A DNA stretch of 64,000 bases, from the NCBI RefSeq assembly GCF_000717025.1, contig NZ_JNXG01000002.1, positions 930,001 to 994,000 of the forward strand, read 5' to 3'. Position 1 is the stretch's first letter. Every line of letters begins with the position of its first letter. The translations under genes were made by a program, and so were the position numbers. Below are positions 1-8,396 of the stretch, in pieces. The notes under the pieces were generated by a model. It had not been told where the DNA came from. It searched no databases and saw nothing but the letters and a program-made list of their open reading frames with translations. The stretch comes from Streptomyces atroolivaceus. Lineage in GTDB: Bacteria > Actinomycetota > Actinomycetes > Streptomycetales > Streptomycetaceae.

Positions 1-147
1 GAGTTCCCGCCCGGGGGGCACGGGCTCGTCGAGGTGCCGTACGCGGATCACGGCTTCGCCGTACCCAGGAAGGCGCCGCTGACCCAGGATCAGGCGATGG
101 ACCTCCTCTCCGGAGCTGTGGCCGAATGGCTGGACGGTCTCTCCTGA
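1..147 (+). CDS. Alpha/beta hydrolase family protein, C-terminal fragment
   Basis: Frame 1 is open from the window edge to a TGA at 145-147 and encodes the last 48 residues of a protein. It contains YADHGFAVP, the C-terminal loop carrying the catalytic histidine in dienelactone-hydrolase-like alpha/beta hydrolases, followed by a helical tail ending AEWLDGLS. The nucleophile elbow and start lie outside the window, so substrate and subfamily cannot be judged. It precedes sigR on the same strand, but a SigR-type promoter between them suggests separate control. Confidence 0.6.
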   Translation, partial: EFPPGGHGLVEVPYADHGFAVPRKAPLTQDQAMDLLSGAVAEWLDGLS

Positions 148-189
148 CCACGTGGCTCCCCGCACACGCCGCCCCCTGGCCGAGCCCCG

Positions 190-215
190 GGAATGCGCCG
201 TGCGAGGCGGCTGTT
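190..215 (+). promoter_or_regulatory. SigR-dependent autoregulatory promoter of sigR
   Basis: GGAAT at 190-194 is followed by exactly 18 bases and GTT at 213-215. This is the GGAAT-N18-GTT consensus of SigR promoters in Streptomyces. It lies about 50 bp upstream of an in-frame ATG at 266 that would give a long SigR isoform, as described for the p2 promoter of S. coelicolor sigR (established knowledge; the start point here is inferred). Confidence 0.85.
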
Positions 216-451
216 GTGGGTGATGTCGGTACAACAACGTCGTACGTGGAGAGGGAGTCCGTCGCATGGGTTCGACCATCTGCCCGAGCCGCTCGAACGC
301 CGCAGAGCTGGAGTGGACGGTGCTTCACGCGGCCAGGAGCACTCCGGCGCGCGCCCCGGGCGGAGCCGATCGACAGCCCGCGCAGAAGCAAGGTCGACTA
401 TTCTCCGATGCGAGTGGGTCCGGTTTCGGCCCCGCCACATCGTTGGAGGAG

Positions 452-1108
452 GTGGGTCCGGTCACTGGGACCGACACAGGGACCGACGACGGCCGCGCGC
501 AGGAGACGACCGCGGAGCGCAACGCGCGCTTCGAGCGGGACGCCCTCGGATATCTGGACCAGATGTACTCGGCCGCGCTGCGCATGACGCGCAACCCCGC
601 GGATGCCGAGGACCTGGTCCAGGAGACGTACGCCAAGGCGTACGGCTCCTTCCACCAGTTCCGTGAGGGCACGAACCTCAAGGCGTGGATGTACCGCATC
701 CTCACGAATACCTTCATCAACTCGTACCGCAAGAAGCAGCGTGAACCCCAGCGGAGCGCCGCCGAGGAGATCGAGGACTGGCAGCTGGCGCGTGCGGAGT
801 CGCACATGTCGACAGGGCTGCGCTCGGCGGAGTCACAGGCGCTCGACCACCTGCCGGACTCCGACGTGAAGTCCGCGCTGCAGTCGATCCCCGAAGAGTT
901 CCGCATCGCCGTGTATCTCGCCGATGTGGAGGGCTTTGCCTACAAGGAGATCGCGGACATCATGGGGACACCCATCGGTACGGTGATGTCCCGGCTGCAC
1001 CGGGGGCGCCGTCAGCTGCGCGGCATGCTGGAGGACTACGCGCGTGAGCGCGGGCTCGTCCCGGCCGGAGCCGGTGAGTCGGACGACAGGAAAGGCTCGG
1101 CCTCATGA
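452..1108 (+). CDS. sigR: RNA polymerase ECF sigma factor SigR (long isoform possible from 266)
   Basis: SigR is the group IV sigma factor that directs transcription of thioredoxin, mycothiol and other thiol-homeostasis genes during disulfide stress. Region 2 (about residues 25-100) includes [17 protein letters not shown] and [20 protein letters not shown]. Region 4 (about 140-195) includes [20 protein letters not shown]. The GTG at 452 gives a 218-aa form starting GPVTGTD. An in-frame ATG at 266, preceded by a purine-rich site at 249-256, adds 62 residues and would correspond to the unstable SigR' isoform known in S. coelicolor, made from the transcript of the autoregulated promoter at 190-215. 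The stop overlaps the rsrA start (ATGA), so sigma and anti-sigma are translationally coupled. Confidence 0.93.
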   Translation: MGPVTGTDTGTDDGRAQETTAERNARFERDALGYLDQMYSAALRMTRNPADAEDLVQETYAKAYGSFHQFREGTNLKAWMYRILTNTFINSYRKKQREPQRSAAEEIEDWQLARAESHMSTGLRSAESQALDHLPDSDVKSALQSIPEEFRIAVYLADVEGFAYKEIADIMGTPIGTVMSRLHRGRRQLRGMLEDYARERGLVPAGAGESDDRKGSAS

Positions 1109-1425
1109 GCTGCGGAGAGCCGCACGAGACGGACTGCTCAGAGGTTCTCGATCATCTCTACGAGTTCCTCGACCGGGAGATGCCCGAGGGCGACTGCACC
1201 AAATTCGAGGTGCACTTCGAGGAGTGCTCCCCGTGCCTGGAGAAGTACGGCCTGGAGCAGGCCGTGAAGAAGCTGGTCAAGCGCTGCTGCGGGCAGGACG
1301 ACGTCCCGGCCGACCTGCGCTCGAAGGTCATGGGACGGATCGACCTGATCCGTTCGGGGCAGGCCGTGCCCGAGCAGGACGTGGCCGTGGGCGGCGCGGA
1401 ACGTCCGGCCGCAGCCGCCGAATGA
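1105..1425 (+). CDS. rsrA: Zinc-binding redox-sensing anti-sigma factor RsrA
   Basis: RsrA holds SigR inactive in reducing conditions; oxidation forms a disulfide, expels zinc and releases SigR. The 106-aa protein has all the landmarks of the ZAS family: Cys11, His37, Cys41 and Cys44 (HFEECSPC), the zinc ligands and trigger cysteines, plus accessory Cys3, Cys31 and Cys61-Cys62. It overlaps sigR by 4 bp. The C-terminal tail from about residue 90 is Ala/Val/Glu-rich and falls at the edge of a tandem DNA repeat that includes the stop codon. Confidence 0.95.
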   Translation: MSCGEPHETDCSEVLDHLYEFLDREMPEGDCTKFEVHFEECSPCLEKYGLEQAVKKLVKRCCGQDDVPADLRSKVMGRIDLIRSGQAVPEQDVAVGGAERPAAAAE

Positions 1426-1520
1426 CGGCCGTCGGCTCCGAGTGACGGTCGCCCGTCCGGCCGCGGCCGGACGGCGAATGACGGCCGCCGTTTCCGTCTG
1501 ACGGTCGCCCGTCCGGCCGC
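1408..1520 (+). repeat. Two-copy tandem repeat (56-bp period) at the rsrA 3' end
   Basis: The 22-mer starting TGACGGTCGCCCG occurs at 1443-1464 and 1499-1520, and GAATGACGGCCG at 1420-1431 and 1476-1487; both pairs are 56 bp apart. The first GAATGA holds the rsrA stop codon. A 22-bp perfect palindrome (1453-1474, core GGCCGCGGCC) spans the junction and could form a terminator-like hairpin. Copies are diverged between the identical blocks. Confidence 0.8.
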
Positions 1521-1661
1521 CGCCACCTGGTGTCGGCCGCACTGCGTGCGCCGAGCACGAACCCCGGTCGCGTCACCCGAACGTGCTAATCCGGCCCGTT
1601 CGGGCCCTGGGCCACCTCCAACTCGCTAGCGTGGCGCCTCCATTGACCAGGCTGGGGGCGG

Positions 1662-3059
1662 GTGGCAGGGGTGAGCGGCACATCGGCGGCGGCGCGCGTC
1701 TACATCCTGTGCGCGGTGGTCTGCGCCGCGCTCGGCGCGGTTCCCGCGCTGTCCCCGGAGGCCGGCACCCCCTGGGGCACGCTCGGCCTGCTCGCCGCGC
1801 TCTACTCCGCCTGTGAACTCCCCGGCCGCTTCCGCGTCTTCGGCGGCTCCGTGCCGATCACCGCCGGATCGTTCTTTCCCCTGCTGCTCGCCGCGGCGTT
1901 CCTGCTGCCACCGTCCGCCGCCGTCCTCGTCGCCGTACCCGGCGCACTCGTGAGCCATGTGGACGGGCCGCCCGTCACGGCCCGCCGTGTCTGGCGGGCC
2001 GCTCAGCTCGCCCTGACCGTGGGTGCGGCCTCATGGGCCTACGCGCTATCGGGCGGCCCCGCCACGCTCGGCGGTGGCCCGGAAGGGGCCGTACCCGCCC
2101 TGCCCCACGCCCTCCTCCCGGCCTGCGCCGCCGCGCTCGTCTTCGGCCTGGTGCTTGCCGCGCTGGACGGCGGCATCATCGCCACCGCCGAGCGCGTGGC
2201 CGTCAGGCACGCCTGGCGCGGGCTGCCGGCCCGCTCCGTGGGGCCGCACCTGGTTCACGCGCTCGCGGGGCTGATGATGGCGGTCCTGTGGCGCAGCACC
2301 TACGGGCCGCTCTCCGCCCTGGTCGTCCTGCTGCCGATGTACATCTCCTGCTGGGTCTTCGCGCAGTACCACCGCCGGCACGCCGCCCACCGCGCCACCA
2401 TCAGGGCGCTCGTCCAGGCGGTCGACATCAAGGACGGCTACACCCGCGGCCACAGCGAGCGGGTGGGCCGCGCCTCCGAGCTGATCGCCCGCGAACTCGG
2501 CATGGAGGAGAGCCGGACGGAAGCCCTCCGCTTCGCCGGCATCCTGCACGACGTCGGCAAGCTCGGCGTGCCGACCCGGGTCCTGCGCAAGGACGGGCCG
2601 CTCACCCCCGAGGAGCGCCGCGTCATCGAGCTGCATCCCGAGTACGGCCATGAGATCGTCCGCGGAATCGGCTTCCTGGACGAGGCGCGTGCCGCGATCC
2701 TGCACCACCACGAGCGGCTCGACGGCAGTGGCTATCCGTACGGGCTCACGGGTGACAGGATCCCCGAGTTCGCCAGGGTCGTCGCCGTCGCGGACGCGTT
2801 CGACGCGATGACGTCGACGCGCTCCTACCGGCGCGGGCGGCCCGTCCCCGCGGCTGTGGAGGAGCTGAGGCGCTGCGCCGGGAGCCAGTTCGATCCGCGC
2901 ATGGTCCGGGCGCTGGCGCGAGCCCTGGACCGCCATGGCTGGTCCGCCGCGGCCAACACGGTCACCTCGGACGAGGATCCGGCCGGACTTCCTACGCAGC
3001 GGGCGGATGTACGGGCGCCCGCCGCCGGCACCCCGGACCGTCCGGGTCGGCACCGGTGA
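1662..3059 (+). CDS. Membrane-anchored HD-GYP domain phosphodiesterase
   Basis: Predicted to hydrolyse c-di-GMP, a signal that controls development in Streptomyces. The first ~240 residues are hydrophobic with several membrane segments and no recognised sensor motif. The rest is an HD-GYP domain: HSERV, HDVGKLG (about residue 295), LHPEYGHE, HHHERLDGSGYP (about 345-358) and DAFDAMTS. All metal ligands and the GYP motif are present, so it should be active. GTG at 1662 gives 465 aa; a GTG at 1674 (SGTSAAARV) is an alternative. It is followed by a related HD gene overlapping by 4 bp. S. coelicolor has an HD-GYP gene beside rsrA (from memory). Confidence 0.85.
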   Translation: MAGVSGTSAAARVYILCAVVCAALGAVPALSPEAGTPWGTLGLLAALYSACELPGRFRVFGGSVPITAGSFFPLLLAAAFLLPPSAAVLVAVPGALVSHVDGPPVTARRVWRAAQLALTVGAASWAYALSGGPATLGGGPEGAVPALPHALLPACAAALVFGLVLAALDGGIIATAERVAVRHAWRGLPARSVGPHLVHALAGLMMAVLWRSTYGPLSALVVLLPMYISCWVFAQYHRRHAAHRATIRALVQAVDIKDGYTRGHSERVGRASELIARELGMEESRTEALRFAGILHDVGKLGVPTRVLRKDGPLTPEERRVIELHPEYGHEIVRGIGFLDEARAAILHHHERLDGSGYPYGLTGDRIPEFARVVAVADAFDAMTSTRSYRRGRPVPAAVEELRRCAGSQFDPRMVRALARALDRHGWSAAANTVTSDEDPAGLPTQRADVRAPAAGTPDRPGRHR

Positions 3060-4303
3060 CCCCGGTCCACCCGCCGCCGGCCGTCCTCGCGGTCCGTGGC
3101 GGCGCACTGGCCCTCGCGGTCGCCGCGCTGGGGCACACCCTGTGGAACGGCGTCGTCGAGCCCGGCCACGCCCTCGCCTTCGGGGTCCTGGTCACCGTCG
3201 GTGAGCTGGCCCGCTGGGGCGCTCTGCCCGGTGAGCGTGAGCCCGCGCCCCTCGGGGCGGCGGGCGCACTCGCTTACGCGCTGCTGGGGCGCAGCGGGGG
3301 ACAGGACACCGCCCATGGTGTCCTGCAGGTGGTCACCGTCGTCGCCGCGGCACAGCTGCTCGCCTCCGTGCCCCACGTGGCGCGCGGAAGCGGCCCTGGC
3401 CCCGACCAGGCTGCCCGTCGCTTGCTGACAGTGGCCTTCGCCGCCGTGTGCTTCCAGCCGTTCCACCACGCGGGCCGGTCGGAACACTGGTTCGGCGAGG
3501 GGCCGTACTTCGCTCTCTTCCTGCTCGTGCTGCTGGTTCTCAGCGCCCTGTGCGACGCCGTTCTCGCGGCGCTCACGGCGGGTACGTCCCGTCGGTACGG
3601 GCCGCAGTTGCGCGACGAACTCCGGAGGCTCAGCGGCATCGGCTCGGCGGTCTGCGCGACCGGCGCCGTGATGGCGCTCGGGGTGGCCGTCGCGGGGCTG
3701 TGGGCCCTGCCGGTGCTGTGCGTACCGCTGCTGCTGACCCAGGTCTCGTACCGGCGGTACGCCGCCGTCCGTACGACGTACCGGCAGACCATCGCGTCGC
3801 TGGCCCGGTCCACGGAGATCGCGGGCTACACCCCGCACGGGCACGCCCGCAGGGTGGCCGAACTCTCGGCCGCCGTGGGGCGGGAGCTGGGGCTCGGCGG
3901 CCACGAGCTGACCGTCCTCGAATACGCGGCGCTGATGCACGACATCGGCCAGCTCTCGCTCGTCGATCCCGTGGCCGACGGGGCCACCGCCCTCCTCCCC
4001 GCCGAGGAGCAGCGCCGGATCGCCCTTCTCGGAGGGGCGGTCGTCCGTCAGACCGGAGTGGATCCGGCGGTCGCCGCGGTGGTGGAACAGCAGGCCGATC
4101 CGTACCGCGAACAGCAGACCGCCGCGAGGATCGTCCGTGCGGTGAACGCGTACGACGACCTGTGCGGGGAAGGCGTGAAAGGGCCCCTGGGTGCGCTGGA
4201 GCAGCTCAGGCTCGGCACCGGCCGCGACTACCAGCCGCAGGTGGTGGAAGCGCTGGCGAGGGTCCTGGCGCGGGGCGGTCCGACCCGGGTCGGGGCTGGG
4301 TAA
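3056..4303 (+). CDS. Membrane protein with degenerate HD-GYP-like domain
   Basis: A paralogue-like partner of the preceding HD-GYP gene, starting at a GTG that overlaps its stop. The N-terminal ~235 residues hold several hydrophobic segments. The C-terminal domain retains HARRV and the HD pair in LMHDIGQLS (about residue 294), but the region that should carry HPxxG and HHExxDGxGYP reads RRIALLGGAVVRQTG and VVEQQADPYREQ, so the second histidine set and the GYP motif are missing. It may bind but not hydrolyse a cyclic dinucleotide, or act as a partner of its neighbour. Function is inferred only from the fold remnant. Confidence 0.7.
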   Translation: MTPVHPPPAVLAVRGGALALAVAALGHTLWNGVVEPGHALAFGVLVTVGELARWGALPGEREPAPLGAAGALAYALLGRSGGQDTAHGVLQVVTVVAAAQLLASVPHVARGSGPGPDQAARRLLTVAFAAVCFQPFHHAGRSEHWFGEGPYFALFLLVLLVLSALCDAVLAALTAGTSRRYGPQLRDELRRLSGIGSAVCATGAVMALGVAVAGLWALPVLCVPLLLTQVSYRRYAAVRTTYRQTIASLARSTEIAGYTPHGHARRVAELSAAVGRELGLGGHELTVLEYAALMHDIGQLSLVDPVADGATALLPAEEQRRIALLGGAVVRQTGVDPAVAAVVEQQADPYREQQTAARIVRAVNAYDDLCGEGVKGPLGALEQLRLGTGRDYQPQVVEALARVLARGGPTRVGAG

Positions 4304-4364
4304 CCCATGGGTAATGAGCGAGTGTCCGGCCAGGCATGGTTGGATGCGAAGGAGAGCGGAAAAC

Positions 4365-5387
4365 GTGGGTGTCCAGTCGGGACAGGCGGGAATCGTGAGG
4401 ATCTTCGGGAAGGTACGGCATAGGCCGTCCGCCTCTTGGCGGCAGGCCACGGACCGCGCGTTCACGCTGATCGGCGACGGCCGGTACGAGGACGCGGGGG
4501 CGCTGCTGACGCGCGCGGCGGACCTGGAGCCCTGGCTCTCCGAGTCCTGGTTCAATCTCGCCCTGCTGCACAAGTTCCGGCACGACTGGGAACAGGCGAG
4601 GGCCGCCGGCCTGCGCGCCGTCGCCCTGCTCGACCGGGAGTCGGGCGCCCCGGACTGGTGGAACGTCGGGATCGCCGCCACCGCACTCCAGGACTGGCCA
4701 CTGGCACGCCGGGCCTGGCAGGCCTACGGGCTGAGGGTGCCGGGCAGCGGCCAGCACAACGCGGCGGCCAACAGCGAGCCGACGGGCATGGAGCTGGGCA
4801 GCGCGGCCGTGCGGCTCTCGCCCGAGGGTGAGGCCGAGGTCGTCTGGGGCCGCAGGCTCGATCCGGCCCGGATGGAAGTGCTGTCGATCCCGCTGCCGTC
4901 CTCGGGGCGACGCTGGGGCGAGGTCGTGCTGCACGACGGGGTGCCGAACGGCGAGCGGGTCACGGCGGCCGGGCCGTCGTACCCGGTGTTCGACGAGATC
5001 GAGCTGTGGGCGCCCTCTCCCGTCCCCACCTGGGTGGTCCTGCTGGAGGCCGCGACCGAGGAGGACCGGGACGCCCTGGAGCAGCTCGCCTCCGATGCCG
5101 GGTTCGCCGCCGAGGACTGGTCGTCCTCCGTACGGCTGCTCTGCCGTGCCTGTTCGGAGAGCCGGATGGAGAGCGACGAGGGCGACGGCGAGCACCTGGA
5201 TCCGCACGACCACAGCGAGCCCGGCCACCCCGGGCCCCTGGGCCACCGCACCGCCGGTGACCTGTGGGTCCCGGAGCGTGAGTGCGGCATAGCGGCCCCC
5301 GCCGGGCTGGTGCGCGGTCTGCTGGACGGCTGGGTGGCGGACAGCCCGGACAGCCGTGAGTGGCGGGATCTGGAAGAAGTCTGCTGA
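4365..5387 (+). CDS. Tetratricopeptide-repeat protein of unknown function
   Basis: About 340 aa, soluble. Residues ~25-140 hold helical pairs typical of TPRs ([60 protein letters not shown]). The C-terminal half has no motif I recognise except CRAC near position 265 and a His/Asp-rich stretch [12 protein letters not shown] that might bind metal. GTG 4365 was chosen because AAGGAG at 4349-4354 sits 10 bp upstream; GTG 4395 is possible. It lies between the HD genes and def in the same direction. Confidence 0.7.
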   Translation: MGVQSGQAGIVRIFGKVRHRPSASWRQATDRAFTLIGDGRYEDAGALLTRAADLEPWLSESWFNLALLHKFRHDWEQARAAGLRAVALLDRESGAPDWWNVGIAATALQDWPLARRAWQAYGLRVPGSGQHNAAANSEPTGMELGSAAVRLSPEGEAEVVWGRRLDPARMEVLSIPLPSSGRRWGEVVLHDGVPNGERVTAAGPSYPVFDEIELWAPSPVPTWVVLLEAATEEDRDALEQLASDAGFAAEDWSSSVRLLCRACSESRMESDEGDGEHLDPHDHSEPGHPGPLGHRTAGDLWVPERECGIAAPAGLVRGLLDGWVADSPDSREWRDLEEVC

Positions 5388-5467
5388 GTGGTGCCCGTAG
5401 GCTGTACGGGCACCGATTCCGGTGCGGGTACTCACGGGTTCAGGTTGCAGGAAGGCGTACGGCGGAC

Positions 5468-6106
5468 ATGTCGCAGCAGGAGACGGACGAGCAGACCGGT
5501 GTGGACGACGAGGGCTTCCTCGTGGACACCGAGGACTGCGAGGCGCGTGAGGCGGCGCACCGGGAGCGCGGCACCTCCCGCCCGATCACGGTGGTGGGCA
5601 ACCCGGTCCTGCACAAGGAGTGCCGAGACGTCACGGAGTTCGACGACGAGCTCGCGCAGCTGATCGACGACATGTTCGCCAGCCAGCGGACGGCGGAGGG
5701 CGTCGGCCTGGCCGCGAACCAGATCGGTGTGGACCGCAAGGTCTTCGTCTACGACTGCCCTGACGACGACGGGGTGCGGCACGTCGGCGCGATCTGCAAC
5801 CCGGTGCTGGAGGACCTCGCGCCGGAGCAGCGCAACCTCGACGACTCCAACGAGGGCTGCCTCTCCGTGCCCACGGCGTACGCCTCGCTGGCGCGCCCCG
5901 ACTACGCCGTCGTGCGTGGCCAGGACGCCCTGGGCAACTTGGTGAAGGTGCGGGGCAGCGGCTACTTCGCGCGCTGCCTCCAGCACGAGACGGACCACCT
6001 GTACGGCTACCTGTACATCGACCGGCTCTCCAAGCGGGACCGCAAGGACGCGCTGAAGCAGATGGCGGAGGGCACGCCGCGCTACGAGGTCGTCCCGAAC
6101 GAGTGA
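5468..6106 (+). CDS. def: Peptide deformylase
   Basis: Removes the N-formyl group from nascent proteins, a metal-dependent cytoplasmic step in methionine processing. The three family motifs are present in order: GVGLAANQI (about residue 78), EGCLSVP (about 128) with the metal cysteine, and QHETDH (about 172) with two histidines and the catalytic glutamate. The 212-aa protein has an acidic N-terminal extension of ~40 residues before the core, longer than the E. coli enzyme. ATG 5468 follows AGGAAGG. A strong hairpin follows the stop. Confidence 0.95.
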   Translation: MSQQETDEQTGVDDEGFLVDTEDCEAREAAHRERGTSRPITVVGNPVLHKECRDVTEFDDELAQLIDDMFASQRTAEGVGLAANQIGVDRKVFVYDCPDDDGVRHVGAICNPVLEDLAPEQRNLDDSNEGCLSVPTAYASLARPDYAVVRGQDALGNLVKVRGSGYFARCLQHETDHLYGYLYIDRLSKRDRKDALKQMAEGTPRYEVVPNE

Positions 6107-6115
6107 ATCGCTCCG

Positions 6116-6155
6116 CACGGAGTGGGGCCCCGCCGCGGCGGGGCCCCACTCCGTG
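6116..6155 (+). terminator. Hairpin terminator after def
   Basis: Perfect inverted repeat of 19 bp per arm (CACGGAGTGGGGCCCCGCC and its complement) with a 2-nt loop, starting 9 bp after the def stop. No T-tract follows, as is common in Streptomyces. Confidence 0.85.
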
Positions 6156-6323
6156 CCGCCCTCTCCGTGGCGGGTGGGGCGGGTGTTGTGTGCCGAAAGG
6201 TGCGGGCGGACGGAGAGGTTTCGCCGACAGGTGTTCTCCCGGGCGTAGTTGACGCGCGTCGACCCGTCCGCCAGGCTCGTCCTCACGCCTCACCTCTACG
6301 CCTCACCGTGCAGGGAGATCCCC

Positions 6324-7061
6324 ATGCTCAGACGTACCGCACATATGCTGCTCGGCCTTGTCATGACCATGGCTTTCGCCATCGGAGGTGCCGTCGTCAC
6401 GGCCGGCACCGCACACGCCGACGGCTGTTACACCTGGAGCCGCACCCTGTCGCCCGGCGCCACCGGCGCCGATGTCACCCAGCTCCAGATCCGGGTGGCC
6501 GGCTATCCCGGGTACAACTCCGTGCTGGCCATCGACGGCTCGTACGGGCCCGCCACCACGGCCGCGGTCAAGCGCTTCCAGTCCGCGTACGGCCTCGCCG
6601 CGGACGGTGTCGCCGGACCGGCCACGCAGTCCAAGCTCTACGCGCTCCAGGACGACGACTGCACCCCCGTCAACTTCACCTACCCCGAGCTCAACACGTG
6701 CAACAGCACCTGGGCAGGCGGAGCGGTCGCAGCGGGAACGGCCAAGGCCAACGCCCTGAGCAGCATGTGGAAGCTGCAGGCCCTGCGGCACGCGCTGGGC
6801 GACCAGCCCCTCCGCGTCACCAGCGGCTTCCGGTCCACCTCCTGCAACGCGGCGGTCGGCGGAGCCACGAACAGCCGCCATCTGTACGGTGACGCCGTCG
6901 ACCTCGGCGCCGGACCGCACTCGCTGTGCACCATCGCCAAGCAGGCCCGCAACCACGGGTTCAACGGGATCCTCGGTCCGGGGTACGCCGGGCACGGCGA
7001 CCACATCCACGTGAACCAGGGACCGAGCCACTTCTGGTCGGCCTCGCAGTGCGGCATCTGA
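6324..7061 (+). CDS. Secreted peptidoglycan-binding D-Ala-D-Ala carboxypeptidase (M15 family)
   Basis: A 245-aa exported zinc peptidase acting on cell-wall stem peptides. Residues 1-32 form a Sec signal peptide ending AHA. A PG_binding_1 domain follows (about 40-110; GATGADVTQLQ, IDGSYGPAT, VAGPATQSKL). The catalytic domain has SRHLYGDAVDL (zinc His and Asp) and GDHIHV (zinc His), the pattern of the S. albus G zinc D-Ala-D-Ala carboxypeptidase. Paired cysteines are consistent with an extracellular enzyme. ATG 6324 is preceded by CAGGGAGA; the region 6156-6323 upstream holds the promoter but no gene. Confidence 0.88.
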   Translation: MLRRTAHMLLGLVMTMAFAIGGAVVTAGTAHADGCYTWSRTLSPGATGADVTQLQIRVAGYPGYNSVLAIDGSYGPATTAAVKRFQSAYGLAADGVAGPATQSKLYALQDDDCTPVNFTYPELNTCNSTWAGGAVAAGTAKANALSSMWKLQALRHALGDQPLRVTSGFRSTSCNAAVGGATNSRHLYGDAVDLGAGPHSLCTIAKQARNHGFNGILGPGYAGHGDHIHVNQGPSHFWSASQCGI

Positions 7062-7082
7062 TCGCGCGCCCGCGGTAGTCCG

Positions 7083-7120
7083 GCCCCTGCCGGGTGATCA
7101 CGTGATCACCCGGCAGGGGC
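7083..7120. terminator. Bidirectional terminator between convergent genes
   Basis: A perfect 38-bp palindrome (arms GCCCCTGCCGGGTGATCAC and complement) in the 66 bp between the ends of the M15 peptidase and nrdS genes. Confidence 0.85.
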
Positions 7121-7127
7121 CCTTCCG

Positions 7128-8102
7128 TCAGGCCGCCTCGGTCATGCCGGACGGCCCCCGGAAGGTGCGCCGGTAGGCGTGCGGAGTGGTGTCCAGCGAA
7201 CGGACGAACTGATGACGCAGCGCGGCCGCGTTCCCGAAGCCGGTCTGCCCCGCGATCGTGTCCATGGTCGCGTCCGAGGTCTCCAGCAGGTGCTGGGCCA
7301 GCAGCACACGCTGCCGGAGCAGCCAGCGGTACGGAGTGGTGCCGGTCTCCTGCTGGAAACGGCGGGCGAAGGTCCGGGGCGACATGTGGGTCTGGGCGGC
7401 CAGCTGTTCGACGGTCATCTCCTGGTCGAGATGGCGCTCCATCCAGGCGAGCGTCTCACCGACCGTGTCGCACCGGGTGCGGGGGAGCGGGCGCTTGATG
7501 TACTGCGCCTGGCCGCCGTCCCTGTGCGGCGGGACGACCATGCGCCGGGCGATGGCGTTGGCGACGGCGGGGCCGTGTGCCTGGCGGAGCAGATGCAGCG
7601 CCGCGTCGATGCCCGCGGCCGTGCCCGCCGAGGTGATGACCGCCCCCTCGTCCACGTAGAGCACGTCCGGTTCCACGACTGCCTTCGGGAAGCGGCGTGC
7701 CAGCTCATCGGAGTGCCGCCAGTGGGTGGTGCAGCGGCGGCCGTCCAGCAGGCCTGCCTCACCGAGGACGAAGGCGCCGGAGCAGACGCTCAGCACCCGC
7801 GCGCCGCGTGCGACCGCCCGGCGCAGGGCGTCCAGGGCCTCCTCCGGGTACTTCCGCTCCACGAAGTGGCTCCCGGCGGGTACGGCGATGAGGTCGGCCT
7901 CCTCCAGGCGGTCCAGGCCGAAGGGGGTGCTGATGGAGAAACCGGCGTGTGTCCGCAGCACCGGACCCTCCGCCGAGACGACCGCGAAGTCATGGACCGG
8001 CAGACCGTCTTCGGAGCGATCGAGGCCGAACACCTCGCACAGCACGCCGAGTTCGAACGGATGGACATCGTCGAGCAGCAGAGCGGCGACATTCTTCAGC
8101 AT
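7128..8102 (-). CDS. nrdS: DJ-1/PfpI-AraC family transcriptional regulator (NrdS-like)
   Basis: A 324-aa regulator with an N-terminal DJ-1/PfpI-type domain (residues ~1-185; nucleophile-elbow-like VLSVCSGAFVLGEAGLL) and a C-terminal AraC DNA-binding domain with two helix-turn-helix units (MTVEQLAAQTHMSPRTFARRF; MDTIAGQTGFGNAAALRHQF). In S. coelicolor the class Ia reductase operon is nrdABS, with an AraC-like gene nrdS after nrdB; position and orientation match. Here a small plus-strand gene (8184-8396) lies between nrdB and this gene, and a dyad in the gap may be its operator. Effector unknown. Confidence 0.75.
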   Translation of the reverse strand: MLKNVAALLLDDVHPFELGVLCEVFGLDRSEDGLPVHDFAVVSAEGPVLRTHAGFSISTPFGLDRLEEADLIAVPAGSHFVERKYPEEALDALRRAVARGARVLSVCSGAFVLGEAGLLDGRRCTTHWRHSDELARRFPKAVVEPDVLYVDEGAVITSAGTAAGIDAALHLLRQAHGPAVANAIARRMVVPPHRDGGQAQYIKRPLPRTRCDTVGETLAWMERHLDQEMTVEQLAAQTHMSPRTFARRFQQETGTTPYRWLLRQRVLLAQHLLETSDATMDTIAGQTGFGNAAALRHQFVRSLDTTPHAYRRTFRGPSGMTEAA

Positions 8103-8111
8103 GACGCCAGT

Positions 8112-8148
8112 GTGGCAGGAAATCGAGGGTGTGTGACAGTCCTGCCAC
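8112..8148. promoter_or_regulatory. Inverted-repeat operator in the nrdS upstream region
   Basis: GTGGCAGGA at 8112-8120 and TCCTGCCAC at 8140-8148 form a perfect 9-bp dyad with a 19-bp spacer, centred in the 81-bp gap between the divergent nrdS and small membrane protein genes. TGGCAGGA resembles the TGGC-type half-sites bound by AdpA-like members of the same regulator family. Autoregulation is an inference. Confidence 0.55.
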
Positions 8149-8183
8149 TGCCGGAATCCGGCTGCGGGGACGACAGTAGAGCC

Positions 8184-8396
8184 ATGAACACATTCCTGAA
8201 CTACCTGGCCGTAGCCGTACTTTTCGCCCTCGTCCTGCTGCCCGCGGTCCTGGGACTGGCGCGGGAGCACCGGATCGACCGCGAGCTCCGGGACGCGGAA
8301 CGGAGCAGGGAGGCCGCACCGCCGAAAACGGCGGGCGCCGCGCAGCCGGTCACGGCCACGCGGCGCCCGTACCTCAGGGCCTGGGCGCGGATCTAG
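8184..8396 (+). CDS. Small single-pass membrane protein
   Basis: A 70-aa protein with one clear membrane segment (residues 5-25, NYLAVAVLFALVLLPAVLGLA) followed by a charged, Ala-rich cytoplasmic tail. No family recognised. It is divergent from nrdS, and its stop TAG shares the palindrome CTAG with the stop of nrdB, so the two convergent genes overlap by 4 bp. The ribosome-binding site is weak (GGGGACGA). Confidence 0.6.
   Translation: MNTFLNYLAVAVLFALVLLPAVLGLAREHRIDRELRDAERSREAAPPKTAGAAQPVTATRRPYLRAWARI

Noticed and set aside
2825..4681. 618-codon minus-strand open frame
   Set aside because: Antisense across two HD genes; composition is that of a shadow frame.
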